This document shows, piece after piece, positions 7,391-14,749 of a stretch of 34,755 nt of DNA. Both the position numbers and the translations under genes were made by a program. The notes under the pieces are model-generated. The model was not told the DNA's origin, searched no databases, and worked only from the letters and a program-made list of their open reading frames with translations. The first letter of the stretch is position 1. Every line of letters begins with the position of its first letter. The DNA comes from an uncultured Eubacteriales bacterium (GTDB lineage Bacteria; Bacillota; Clostridia; Christensenellales; Aristaeellaceae), in contig CADARO010000030.1 of the NCBI GenBank assembly GCA_902790345.1, positions 1 through 34,755 on the forward strand, given 5' to 3'.

Positions 7391-8011
7391 TCATGCCTTT
7401 TTGCCTTCCTTGGGCGGATCGATTTCTACCACATAGGAGCCGCAGGCGTTCACCACGGTGGTGTCGCCATACCGGCGCTCCCGCTGGAAGTCGTGGGTAT
7501 ATTCGATGTGCACGTGTCCGTGCAGCATGTAGCGGGGATGGTATTTGTCCATGAAGGCCAGGAAGGTCTTGAAGCCCCGATGGGCCAGGTCCTTGTCGTC
7601 GCCCACCCCCAGGGCCGGCGCGTGGGTGACCAGGATGTCCGCGCCGTGCCTGCGGAACAGGGCGAAGCGCAGCCGCCGCAGCCGACCGGCCATCTCCCGC
7701 TCCGTGTACTGGTGCGGCGCGCCGGGGATATAGCACATGCTGCCTCCCAGCCCCACGATACGCACGCCCTCGTGCTCGTAGATCTCGCCGTCAATGCACA
7801 CGCAGCCCTCCGGGGGCGTCTTCGCGTAGCGCCCGTCGTGGTTGCCGTGCACATAGAGCACCGGCGCGCGAGTGAAGCAGGTGAGGAAGGACAGATAGGA
7901 GGGCGGCAGATCGCCGCAGGAGATGACCAGGTCGATCCCCTCCAGGCGACGCCTGTCCAGATGCTCCCACAGCCTCGGCTCCGCGTGGTCCGCCAGCACG
8001 AGTATCTTCAT
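7391..8011 (-). CDS. Metallophosphoesterase (YfcE/MJ0936-like)
   Basis: The 206-residue protein shows the calcineurin-like phosphoesterase pattern. It has Asp8 in VLADHAE, CGD at residues 32-34, GNHD at 56-59, VTHAP with His131, and GHVH at 166-169. These residues hold two metal ions in the family. The first motif is LADHAE rather than the usual D-x-H; a clostridial subgroup with ADE or ADH at this point is known to me, but I cannot confirm membership. No signal or membrane segment is seen. It lies 29 bases downstream of the ParB-like/BMP fusion on the same strand, with GGGAGGG as its ribosome binding site, so the two are probably co-expressed. Confidence 0.88.
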   Translation of the reverse strand: MKILVLADHAEPRLWEHLDRRRLEGIDLVISCGDLPPSYLSFLTCFTRAPVLYVHGNHDGRYAKTPPEGCVCIDGEIYEHEGVRIVGLGGSMCYIPGAPHQYTEREMAGRLRRLRFALFRRHGADILVTHAPALGVGDDKDLAHRGFKTFLAFMDKYHPRYMLHGHVHIEYTHDFQRERRYGDTTVVNACGSYVVEIDPPKEGKKA

Positions 8012-8040
8012 CGTGACCCTCCCTTCGCGTCAATGGTGTG

Positions 8041-9996
8041 TCATTCGTGGTCGGTGCCCGTCCAGGCAAAGGAGCTGGGATCGGGTCGGTCGATGTCGTT
8101 CAGTCCCTGCAGGCGCACCAGCGGCTGCGCGTCCCGACGCAGCTGATTGAGATCCGGAATGACGCCGATGACGTTGTCGCACAGCCAGTCCATGGTGACC
8201 ACCTGCGCCGGGGACAGGCCCGCGTCGCTCTCGGAGCGAATCACGCCGTCCTGCGACAGGATCTTGCCCGAGAAGGGATTGAAGGAGCCCCCCGCGAACA
8301 GGCCCTTGATCATCTCCACCAGCTGCTGGGTGCCGTTTGGCAGACGCTGGGAGTAGATCACGTCCACCGCCCCGGTGGAAATGCCGGGCCAATAGGCCAT
8401 GGCCAGGCCGTCCACGGAGTCGCTGTCCTCCTTCCAGCTGCCGCTCAGGAGGCTGCGGAGGATGGTCTCATACAGGCTGCCCCAGTTCCACACGGGCATG
8501 GCCAGGTTGCGGGGCGAGCCGTCCGCCTCCACGCGATACAGCCCGAAGGCGCGGGAGGCGTGGGCCGGGGCGCTGATGTCCCGGTTGCAGATGATGTGGA
8601 TGTCGTTCCGGCGGAAGGTCTCGTACACATCGTGATCCCGGCGGCTGGACCAGTCCAGAAACACCTGCGCCCGGGGATTGACCAGCCGCGCGCCCAGCGC
8701 GAAGGCGTTGATGCTGGCGGGCGTGCCGTAGATGGGATAGTCCGCCACGTAGCCGATGCGGTTGTTGTCCGCCATGGCCCCCGCGATGGCCCCGATGATG
8801 AACTTCGCCTCGTGCACCCGCAGGTAATAGCTGCGCACCCGATGGAAGGAGGCCAGCAGGGAGCAGTTCAGGATCTTCATGTTGGGATGGGCCACGGAGG
8901 CCTTGATGGCCGCGTTCAGGAACATGGGCGACGTGGTGAACACCACGTCGGTGCCCGCCTCCGCCAGCTCGTCCAGCGCCTGCTCCGCCGCGGCCTGGTT
9001 GCCCGCCAGCCGGGTGACCGTGTCCACCTTGCCCTCCAGCAGCTCGTTCACGTAGGTTCGGCCCATCTCGTGCCAGTAGGTCCAGCCGGACTCCGCGGGC
9101 TCACGGCTGTAGAGGAAGGCCGCGTTGAGCTTCTTCTGCCGCAGCAGGGTAGAGAAGAAGGAGGTATTCTCCGTGGCGGTGGGCTCCATCAGCAGCACGA
9201 CCCGCTCCTCCTGGGCGCTGATGCGAATCTCATCCCAGATCTTGCGCACGTCCTCCCGCAGCTGCTCGCCGGATACCTCGCCCGCGTGGGCAAAGCCGTA
9301 GATGCGCAGGAAGATGAGGAAGGCGTCGCCGTCGGTGATGGGCAGGCGTTCGCCGTTCAGGGCGTGATACGCGTTCGAGAAGCGCAGCAGCGCCGAGTGG
9401 AAGTCCCGCCGCAGCGACACGCTCCACTTCTCGCCGGGCGTGGTGCCCGTGTAGTCGTAGAGCCGCTGAAAGCCGCCCTCCTTGGAGAAGTAGATGTAGT
9501 TGATCTCCGTGTCGTCATAGAAGGAGAGGAATTCGTAGTAGATCCTGTTCTCCGGCTCGTCGGTTCGCGGCGGAATGAGCCGGATCACGTCGCCCTCGAT
9601 GGAGGCCGCGTCCAGGAATTTCATCACGCTGACCCGCTTGTTGCCCTCGATGACGTAGAATTTGTTCATGTACTCGTAGGCCTTGATGGGCGAGTTCACG
9701 CCCTCGTTCACCACGGACCAGTAAAGCCGCTCCCACTTCGACACGAATTCGCCCACCTCGTCGATCACCGGCATGAAATTCGCGGCGAAGGCCATGGTGC
9801 GGCCGTGGGTGGCCGTGCCCACGATCTGATTCAGGGGGATGTTCACCAGCCTGAGCGGCTGCGCCGGCAGTGCCAGCGCCCCCGGAACCACCTCGTCCAG
9901 CACGGGCAGATAGGGATCTTCCTTTTTATTTTTTCTGAGCGCCATTTCCCGCTTGGCGAGCTTCAGCGCCTTTTCATACATTTCATCATGGATCAT
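8041..9996 (-). CDS. Cytoplasmic fusion of a ParB-like domain and a BMP-family (PnrA-like) ligand-binding domain
   Basis: The 651-residue protein has two parts. Residues about 48-140 (VNIPLNQIVG, then NKFYVIEGNKRVSVMKFL) resemble a ParB/sulfiredoxin-type domain, where the line equivalent to VIEGNKR is the GxxR-like substrate loop. A helical linker follows. From about 263 (ERVVLLMEPTATENTSFFSTLLR) to about 600 the sequence follows the basic membrane protein family of nucleoside-binding lipoproteins, with DVVFTTSPMF, IGYVADYPIYGTPASINAFALGA and similar blocks. There is no signal peptide or lipobox cysteine, so unlike transport-associated BMP proteins this one should stay in the cytoplasm. A sensor or regulator of nucleosides is a reasonable inference. 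ATG 9996 is chosen over GTG 10005 because GAGGTGG lies just upstream. Confidence 0.72.
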   Translation of the reverse strand: MIHDEMYEKALKLAKREMALRKNKKEDPYLPVLDEVVPGALALPAQPLRLVNIPLNQIVGTATHGRTMAFAANFMPVIDEVGEFVSKWERLYWSVVNEGVNSPIKAYEYMNKFYVIEGNKRVSVMKFLDAASIEGDVIRLIPPRTDEPENRIYYEFLSFYDDTEINYIYFSKEGGFQRLYDYTGTTPGEKWSVSLRRDFHSALLRFSNAYHALNGERLPITDGDAFLIFLRIYGFAHAGEVSGEQLREDVRKIWDEIRISAQEERVVLLMEPTATENTSFFSTLLRQKKLNAAFLYSREPAESGWTYWHEMGRTYVNELLEGKVDTVTRLAGNQAAAEQALDELAEAGTDVVFTTSPMFLNAAIKASVAHPNMKILNCSLLASFHRVRSYYLRVHEAKFIIGAIAGAMADNNRIGYVADYPIYGTPASINAFALGARLVNPRAQVFLDWSSRRDHDVYETFRRNDIHIICNRDISAPAHASRAFGLYRVEADGSPRNLAMPVWNWGSLYETILRSLLSGSWKEDSDSVDGLAMAYWPGISTGAVDVIYSQRLPNGTQQLVEMIKGLFAGGSFNPFSGKILSQDGVIRSESDAGLSPAQVVTMDWLCDNVIGVIPDLNQLRRDAQPLVRLQGLNDIDRPDPSSFAWTGTDHE

Positions 9997-10020
9997 ATTT
10001 ACCACCTCGGTTTCCGCACC

Positions 10021-10049
10021 ATTATATACCGCCTCGCCCCCAAAATCCA
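10021..10049 (-). promoter_or_regulatory. Promoter of the BMP fusion-metallophosphoesterase unit
   Basis: On the minus strand TGGATT (10049-10044) and a perfect TATAAT (10026-10021) are 17 bases apart, about 25 bases before the chosen start codon. Confidence 0.65.
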
Positions 10050-10119
10050 GCGCGGGAATGTTTGCCCTGCAAGGAGTACAGAAAGAACATGTTAAAAATC
10101 GAAAATTCAGTCAAAAGGG

Positions 10120-10148
10120 TTGACAAGGCGCTCAAAGGGGCGTATAAT
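10120..10148 (+). promoter_or_regulatory. Consensus sigma-A promoter of cysK
   Basis: TTGACA (10120-10125) and TATAAT (10143-10148) are both perfect and 17 bases apart, 38 bases before the cysK start. Such a strong core promoter usually needs a repressor; a candidate operator follows at once. Confidence 0.9.
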
Positions 10149-10149
10149 C

Positions 10150-10166
10150 CCTACTAAATAAATAGG
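10150..10166 (+). promoter_or_regulatory. Possible repressor operator for cysK
   Basis: An interrupted dyad CCTA-N9-TAGG with an AT-rich centre starts two bases after the -10 box, covering the expected transcription start. Cysteine synthase genes in Bacillota are commonly repressed by Rrf2-family CymR through AT-rich dyads of this size. The match is by position and symmetry only, and no regulator gene is nearby. Confidence 0.35.
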
Positions 10167-10185
10167 TATTAAGGAGGAACGCGGC

Positions 10186-11115
10186 ATGGCAATCTATCAA
10201 TCCGCGGCGGACCTGGTGGGAAAAACCCCCCTCATCGAGCTGAACAACATTGAGAAAAAAGAAGGCCTCAAGGCGCGGCTGGCGGTGAAGCTGGAGCGGA
10301 GCAATCCAGCGGGCAGCGTGAAGGACCGCGTGGCCAGGGCCATGATCGAAGACGCGGAGGCGGCGGGCCTCCTGAAGGAGGGCTCGGTCATCATCGAGCC
10401 CACCAGCGGCAACACGGGCATTGGCCTGGCGGCCATCGCGGCGGCCCGGGGCTATCGCACCATCATCGTCATGCCGGAGACCATGTCCATCGAGCGGCGC
10501 AAGCTGATCGCAGCCTACGGCGCGGAAATCGTACTCACCGAGGGCGCCAAGGGCATGAAGGGCGCCATCGCCAAGGCCGAGGAGCTGGCGAAAGAAATTC
10601 CGGGCAGCTTCATCCCCGGCCAGTTCGTGAACCCCTCCAACCCCAAGGCCCACTATGAGACCACCGGCCCGGAAATCTGGGCGGACACCGAAGGCGCGGT
10701 GGACGTGTTCGTGGCCGGCGTGGGCACCGGCGGCACCATCACCGGTGTGGGCCGCTTCCTGAAGGAAAAGAAGGCGGGCGTGAAGATCGTGGCGGTGGAG
10801 CCCGCCGGCTCCCCGGTGCTCTCCGCCGGCAAGAGCGGCCCCCACGGCATCCAGGGCATTGGCGCGGGCTTCGTGCCGGAGGTGCTGGACACGAAGGTCT
10901 ACGACGAAATCGTCACCATCGAAAACGACGCCGCCTACGAGGGCAGCCGCATGCTGGCCAGGCAGGAGGGCCTGCTGGTGGGCATTTCCTCCGGCGCGGC
11001 GTTCCAGGCGGCGCTGGCCCTGGCCAGGCGCCCCGAAAACGAGGGCAAGCTGATCGTGGCGCTGCTGCCGGATACCGGCGAGCGCTATCTCTCCACCCCC
11101 CTGTTCGAGGCCTGA
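10186..11115 (+). CDS. cysK: Cysteine synthase A (O-acetylserine sulfhydrylase)
   Basis: The 309-residue enzyme makes cysteine from O-acetylserine and sulfide, using pyridoxal phosphate. The PLP lysine is Lys46 in NPAGSVKDR. The substrate loop TSGNTG is at residues 73-78, and the phosphate-binding GTGGTITG is near 180-187. GISSGAAF and the C-terminal [12 protein letters not shown] are also typical of CysK. The length is that of the family. AAGGAGGAA precedes ATG 10186. It is a single-gene unit, with its own consensus promoter and a strong terminator. No cysE is seen in the window. Confidence 0.96.
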   Translation: MAIYQSAADLVGKTPLIELNNIEKKEGLKARLAVKLERSNPAGSVKDRVARAMIEDAEAAGLLKEGSVIIEPTSGNTGIGLAAIAAARGYRTIIVMPETMSIERRKLIAAYGAEIVLTEGAKGMKGAIAKAEELAKEIPGSFIPGQFVNPSNPKAHYETTGPEIWADTEGAVDVFVAGVGTGGTITGVGRFLKEKKAGVKIVAVEPAGSPVLSAGKSGPHGIQGIGAGFVPEVLDTKVYDEIVTIENDAAYEGSRMLARQEGLLVGISSGAAFQAALALARRPENEGKLIVALLPDTGERYLSTPLFEA

Positions 11116-11131
11116 AAACCGAATCCATTCC

Positions 11132-11168
11132 AAGCCCGGCCGGCCCATCATGGGTTGGCCGGGTTTTT
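11132..11168 (+). terminator. Terminator after cysK
   Basis: AAGCCCGGCCGGCCCA (11132-11147) can pair along its whole length, with two G-T wobbles, with TGGGTTGGCCGGGTTTT (from 11151), leaving a 3-base loop and a T run at 11164-11168. Confidence 0.88.
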
Positions 11169-11177
11169 CGCGCGCGC

Positions 11178-11206
11178 TTGATTCCGCCGCTCAAAGACGC
11201 TATAAT
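11178..11206 (+). promoter_or_regulatory. Promoter of the DUF3783-glycosidase pair
   Basis: TTGATT (11178-11183) and TATAAT (11201-11206) have a 17-base spacer, 35 bases before the GTG start at 11241. Confidence 0.75.
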
Positions 11207-11240
11207 AGAGGCATAAACAGGCTGTGGGGAGGGAACGCGC

Positions 11241-11618
11241 GTGAATCCAATCCTGCTCTTATACAACATCCAGGGCCAGCGCCTGAAGCAGATCCAGCTG
11301 CTGGCCGCCTGCCTGGGCGTCAGGACGCGGCCGGTGCCGCCGGGCGACTACGGAAAGCCCCTGGCCGCCCTGTGCGGCCTGGAGGGGGACGAGGGCGCTC
11401 AGGGCCTGTGGAACGACTTCGACGAGGAAATGCTGGTGATGGCCTTTTTCACCCAGGAGCAGATGCGGCGCTTTCTGGACAGCTTCCGCCAGACGGGGCT
11501 GCCCTCCGTGCGGCTCAAGGCGGTGCTCACGGAGACCAACAGCCGCTGGAATTCCTGCGCGCTGCGGGCCGAGCTTCTGAAGGAGGAGGCCGCGTTCAGG
11601 GCGATGAAGAAGCCGTAA
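11241..11618 (+). CDS. DUF3783 domain protein
   Basis: The 125-residue cytoplasmic protein starts at GTG 11241 after GGGGAGGG. Its second half follows the DUF3783 pattern: FDEEMLVMAFFTQEQMRRFL, then LKAVLTETNSRWNSCALRAEL. The N-terminal half begins NPILLLYNIQGQRLKQIQLLAACLGV and could be a small alpha/beta unit. The domain is common in Clostridia and has no known biochemical role. It sits 19 bases upstream of the large glycosidase-like gene and shares its promoter, but the functional link is unknown. Confidence 0.85.
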   Translation: MNPILLLYNIQGQRLKQIQLLAACLGVRTRPVPPGDYGKPLAALCGLEGDEGAQGLWNDFDEEMLVMAFFTQEQMRRFLDSFRQTGLPSVRLKAVLTETNSRWNSCALRAELLKEEAAFRAMKKP

Positions 11619-11637
11619 GGAGAGAGGAGCGCATGTC

Positions 11638-13548
11638 ATGTACACAGTAGCCATTCCCGTGACAAACCGGTATTCCAATCGGCGCATGGACTGCGAGGCA
11701 GTGCTCTCGGAGCTCAGGCGGGCCGGCGCCACCCGCGTGTGGCTGTGTACCGCCCGGGGCATCGAGCAGGAGGAGCGCCTCAGCGAGGAGCTGGCGCTGC
11801 TGAAGGAGCACAGGCTGTTCTTCGAGGCTCAGGGCGTCGAGGTGGGCGTCTGGCTCAGCTCCCTGGGCCACGGCGGCACGCTGGTCTACGACGACGCCCG
11901 CACCCTGGAGCGCGCAGCCCGCTATGTCAAGCTCACCGGCCTGGGCGGCGGCACCTGCCCGGACAGCTTCTGCCCCATCTGCGAGCCCTTCGCCACCGAT
12001 TATTCCAACTGGATCGGCCGCATCGCCGAGACCGGGGCGAAGCTGATCATGATCGACGACGACTATCGCCTTTCCGCCCGCGCCTGCGGGCCGGGCTGCT
12101 GCTGCGAGGCCCACATGGCCGAATACCGCCGCCGCGTGGGCGAGGACGTCGCGCGGCCGGACATGGAGAAGCTCATCTTCACCGGCGGGCCCAACAAATA
12201 CCGGGACGCCTGGCTGGACATGGGTCACGACGCCCTCATGGGCCTGGCGAAGCGGATCCGCGCCCGGGTGGACGCGGTGAACCCGGCCGTGCGCGTGGGC
12301 GTGTGCGCGGTGATGTCCACCTGGGACACCGACGGCGTAAACGCCATCGAGCTCACCAAGGCGCTGGCCGGCCACACGAAGCCCTTCCTGCGCACCATCG
12401 GCGCGCCCTACTGGGCGGCGCAGCATGTGCTGGCGAAGAAGCTGGCCCGGGTCATCGAGCTGGCGCGCGTCCAGCGGCACTGGTGCGAGGGGCAGGGCGT
12501 CGAGCTGTTCACCGAGGGCGACGCCTATCCCCGCCCCCGCTACTGCACCCCCGCCAGCTTCCTGGAGGTCTACGACATGGCCCTGCGGGCGGACGGCGGG
12601 CTGGACGGCATCCTCAAGTACATGCTGGACTACACCTCCTCCACCCGCTACGAGCGGGGCTACATCGACCGCATGGTGAGAAACGCCCCCGCCTACGCCT
12701 GGATCGAGGCGCACCTGGCGAAGGGGACGGCCGAGGGCGCGGACGTGTTCTGCCCCCATGAGAAGCTGCGCGCCGCCCAGCTGCCGCCGGACATGACAGC
12801 CCAGGAGGCGGAGAGCGCCTACTTCTTCCCGGCGGCCCAGCGGCTGCTGTGCGACTGCGGAGTGCCCATGGCCTATGGCGCGCGGAGCGTCCACGTGGTC
12901 TTCGGCGAGAGCGCCCGCCATGTGCCCCTGGACCGGGTGAAGGACGGCATGGTTCTGGACGCCCCCGCGGCCCGGCTGCTGACAGATCGGGGCGTGGACG
13001 TGGGCCTCGAAGCCCTGGGCCCGGCCGCCATGGCGCAGGGCGCGGAATATTACCCCGGCGAGGACGAATACGTGCTCTGCGGCACGGCGGACCGGCTCCA
13101 CGGCGCTGATCTCAAGCCCGGCGCGGAGATCCTCTCCAGCCTGAACGGGCAGCCCACCTGCTACCGCTATGAAAACAAAGCGGGAGAGCGCTTCCTGGTG
13201 TATCTGTTCGACATGGACGCGGTGTCCCACGGGCTGGGGCTCACCCGCTCCTACTGCCGCCAGCGCCAGCTTGTCGCCGGGCTGGAATGGGTGGGCCGAA
13301 AGCCGCTGCCGGCCTCCTGCCTGGGCCATCCGGACAGCTACATGATCTGCAAGCGCACGGAGGAGGGCCTGGCCGTCGGCCTGTGGAACCTGTCGCCGGA
13401 CAGCATGATCGAGCCCGAACTGACCCTGGACAGGGTCTACGGCGCGGCGGAATGCTTCGGCTGCGCGGGGGAACTGGCGGGCAAAACGCTGCGGCTTTCC
13501 GGCGAGATCCAGCCCTACGCCTTCGCCGGAATCCTATTGAAAAATTAA
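11638..13548 (+). CDS. Large glycoside-hydrolase-like protein, family uncertain
   Basis: The 636-residue protein begins MYTVAIPVTNRYSNR and alternates hydrophobic strands with helices through the first 380 residues (RVWLCT, VEVGVWLSS, AKLIMIDDDYR, VRVGVCAVMSTWD, GVELFTEGDAYPRPRY). This reads like a TIM barrel of the kind found in GH42-type and related hydrolases. Acidic residues at strand ends (IDDDYR at 139-144 and the Glu/Asp of LFTEGDAYPRP) are plausible catalytic candidates. The C-terminal third resembles the beta-domains that follow such barrels. Two Cys-rich patches (CPDSFCPIC near 107-115 and CGPGCCCEAH near 150-159) could bind a metal. No signal peptide is seen. ATG 11638 has GGAGAGAGGAG upstream; ATG 11632 is out of frame and stops after five codons. 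Confidence 0.6.
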   Translation: MYTVAIPVTNRYSNRRMDCEAVLSELRRAGATRVWLCTARGIEQEERLSEELALLKEHRLFFEAQGVEVGVWLSSLGHGGTLVYDDARTLERAARYVKLTGLGGGTCPDSFCPICEPFATDYSNWIGRIAETGAKLIMIDDDYRLSARACGPGCCCEAHMAEYRRRVGEDVARPDMEKLIFTGGPNKYRDAWLDMGHDALMGLAKRIRARVDAVNPAVRVGVCAVMSTWDTDGVNAIELTKALAGHTKPFLRTIGAPYWAAQHVLAKKLARVIELARVQRHWCEGQGVELFTEGDAYPRPRYCTPASFLEVYDMALRADGGLDGILKYMLDYTSSTRYERGYIDRMVRNAPAYAWIEAHLAKGTAEGADVFCPHEKLRAAQLPPDMTAQEAESAYFFPAAQRLLCDCGVPMAYGARSVHVVFGESARHVPLDRVKDGMVLDAPAARLLTDRGVDVGLEALGPAAMAQGAEYYPGEDEYVLCGTADRLHGADLKPGAEILSSLNGQPTCYRYENKAGERFLVYLFDMDAVSHGLGLTRSYCRQRQLVAGLEWVGRKPLPASCLGHPDSYMICKRTEEGLAVGLWNLSPDSMIEPELTLDRVYGAAECFGCAGELAGKTLRLSGEIQPYAFAGILLKN

Positions 13549-13549
13549 C

Positions 13550-13578
13550 TTGCCAGAGCATCCCTCTGATGCTATAAT
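13550..13578 (+). promoter_or_regulatory. Promoter of rplJ-rplL
   Basis: TTGCCA (13550-13555) and TATAAT (13573-13578) are 17 bases apart. The -35 box starts right after the stop codon of the preceding gene. The transcript would start near 13585, giving a leader of about 170 bases before rplJ. Confidence 0.8.
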
Positions 13579-13589
13579 AATCGAGTGCT

Positions 13590-13716
13590 GTGAAACAGCT
13601 GTGCCATAGACAGCAGGTGCTTACGCTTAAAGACACGACCGTGTCGCCAGCCGAGGCGCAATGGATCGTGACAGAAATGCTTTTGTCGCCCTTGCGTCGT
13701 GTGCGCAGGGGCGTTT
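13590..13716 (+). ncRNA. Ribosomal protein L10 leader
   Basis: The leader contains the hallmark blocks of the L10 leader: CCATAGACAGCAGGTGC (13603-13620), a CTTAAA, and CCAGCCGAGGCGC around 13648-13660. In this family L10 (or the L10-L12 complex) binds the leader to repress its own operon. A further stem, GCCCTTGCG (13688-13696) with CGCAGGGGC (13704-13712), ends in GTTT and could be the attenuating hairpin, though the T tract is short. Boundaries are approximate. Confidence 0.82.
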
Positions 13717-13758
13717 CATATGCCGTCGATTCCTGGACGGATATGGAGGTGTGTTACA

Positions 13759-14256
13759 ATGTCCAAAAATTTTGAAATCAAGCAGGCTGCCGTCGCCGAG
13801 ATCAAGGAGAAGATCGAGAAGGCTCATTCCTTCGTCATGATCGACTACCGCGGCATGACGGTCGCCGAGGTGACCGAGCTGCGCAACCAGTTCCGCAAGA
13901 CGGGCTGCGAATACGCCGTTCTGAAGAACACCCTGGTGAAGCTGGCCCTGAAGGAAGCCGGTATCGAAGGCTTCGACGCCGAGCTGAACGGCCCCACCGC
14001 CGTGGCTTTCGGCATGGAAGACGCCGTGTCTCCCGCCAAGGTCGTGAAGGAGTTCCTGGAGAAGGCCAAGAAGGGCGTCATCAAGTGCGGCTTCGTCGAT
14101 GGTCAGAAGCTGGATGTCAAGGGTGTGGAGGCTCTGGCCAGCATCCCGTCCCGCGAGGTCCTCATCGCGAAGGTCATGGGCAGCATGATGAGCGCTGTGT
14201 CCAAGTTCGTGTATGTGGTGGAGGCCATCCGCAAGCAGAAGGCCGGCGAGGAATAA
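13759..14256 (+). CDS. rplJ: 50S ribosomal protein L10 (uL10)
   Basis: The 165-residue product has the usual bacterial L10 length. It starts MSKNFEIKQAAVAEIKEKIEKAHSF, has DYRGMTVAEVTELRNQFR in the rRNA-binding domain and YAVLKNTLVKLAL, and ends in the helical tail that carries L7/L12 dimers (VYVVEAIRKQKAGEE). The ATG at 13759 follows GGAGG; an upstream in-frame ATG at 13699 lies within the leader hairpin and would add unrelated residues. L10 anchors the stalk to the GTPase centre. rplL follows after 54 bases, as expected. Confidence 0.96.
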   Translation: MSKNFEIKQAAVAEIKEKIEKAHSFVMIDYRGMTVAEVTELRNQFRKTGCEYAVLKNTLVKLALKEAGIEGFDAELNGPTAVAFGMEDAVSPAKVVKEFLEKAKKGVIKCGFVDGQKLDVKGVEALASIPSREVLIAKVMGSMMSAVSKFVYVVEAIRKQKAGEE

Positions 14257-14310
14257 TCGCCGCCTGACAGATTCAACTGAGTTTTTAACATTAAAATGGA
14301 GGTATATATC

Positions 14311-14682
14311 ATGAATCGCGAAGAGATCATTTCCGCTATTGAGTCCATGACGATCCTTGAGCTGGCCGACCTGGTCAAGGAAATGGAAGAGAAGTTTGGC
14401 GTGTCCGCCGCCGCTCCCGTGGCTGTCGCCGGTGCCGCTGGCGCCCCCGCCGCTGCCGCTGAGGAAGAGAAGACCGAGTTCGACGTGGTCCTGAAGGAGA
14501 TCGGCTCCGAGAAGATCAAGGTCATCAAGGTCGTCCGCGAGATCACCGGCCTGGGCCTGAAGGAAGCCAAGGACGCCGTCGAAGGCGCTCCCAAGACCCT
14601 GAAGGAAGCCGTCTCCAAGGAAGAAGCCGAGAAGATCAAGGAAAAGCTGGCCGAGGTCGGCGCGACCGTCGAGATCAAGTAA
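14311..14682 (+). CDS. rplL: 50S ribosomal protein L7/L12 (bL12)
   Basis: The 123-residue protein has the N-terminal dimerization helices ([23 protein letters not shown]), an Ala/Gly/Pro-rich hinge (about residues 36-55), and the C-terminal factor-binding domain with [23 protein letters not shown] and ATVEIK. Several copies form the flexible stalk that recruits translation factors. ATG 14311 is chosen because GGAGGT lies 7-8 bases upstream; an earlier ATG at 14296 overlaps that site. In most Bacillota rpoB follows within a few kilobases, but here a terminator and unrelated genes follow. Confidence 0.97.
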   Translation: MNREEIISAIESMTILELADLVKEMEEKFGVSAAAPVAVAGAAGAPAAAAEEEKTEFDVVLKEIGSEKIKVIKVVREITGLGLKEAKDAVEGAPKTLKEAVSKEEAEKIKEKLAEVGATVEIK

Positions 14683-14702
14683 TTCCGCTTCAAAAGCAAA
14701 TG

Positions 14703-14739
14703 AAAAGCAGCCTCTCCCATGTGGAAGGGGCTGTTTTTT
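14703..14739 (+). terminator. Terminator after rplL
   Basis: AAAAGCAGCC pairs with GGGGCTGTTTT around a partly paired CTCTCCCATGTGGAA apex, and six T residues follow (14733-14738). It lies between convergent genes. Confidence 0.8.
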
Positions 14740-14749
14740 GTGCGTCCGC

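Noticed and set aside
8038..10095. A 685-codon plus-strand open frame opposite the BMP fusion gene
   Set aside because: Same antisense artefact; the minus-strand gene has clear domains, promoter and ribosome binding site.
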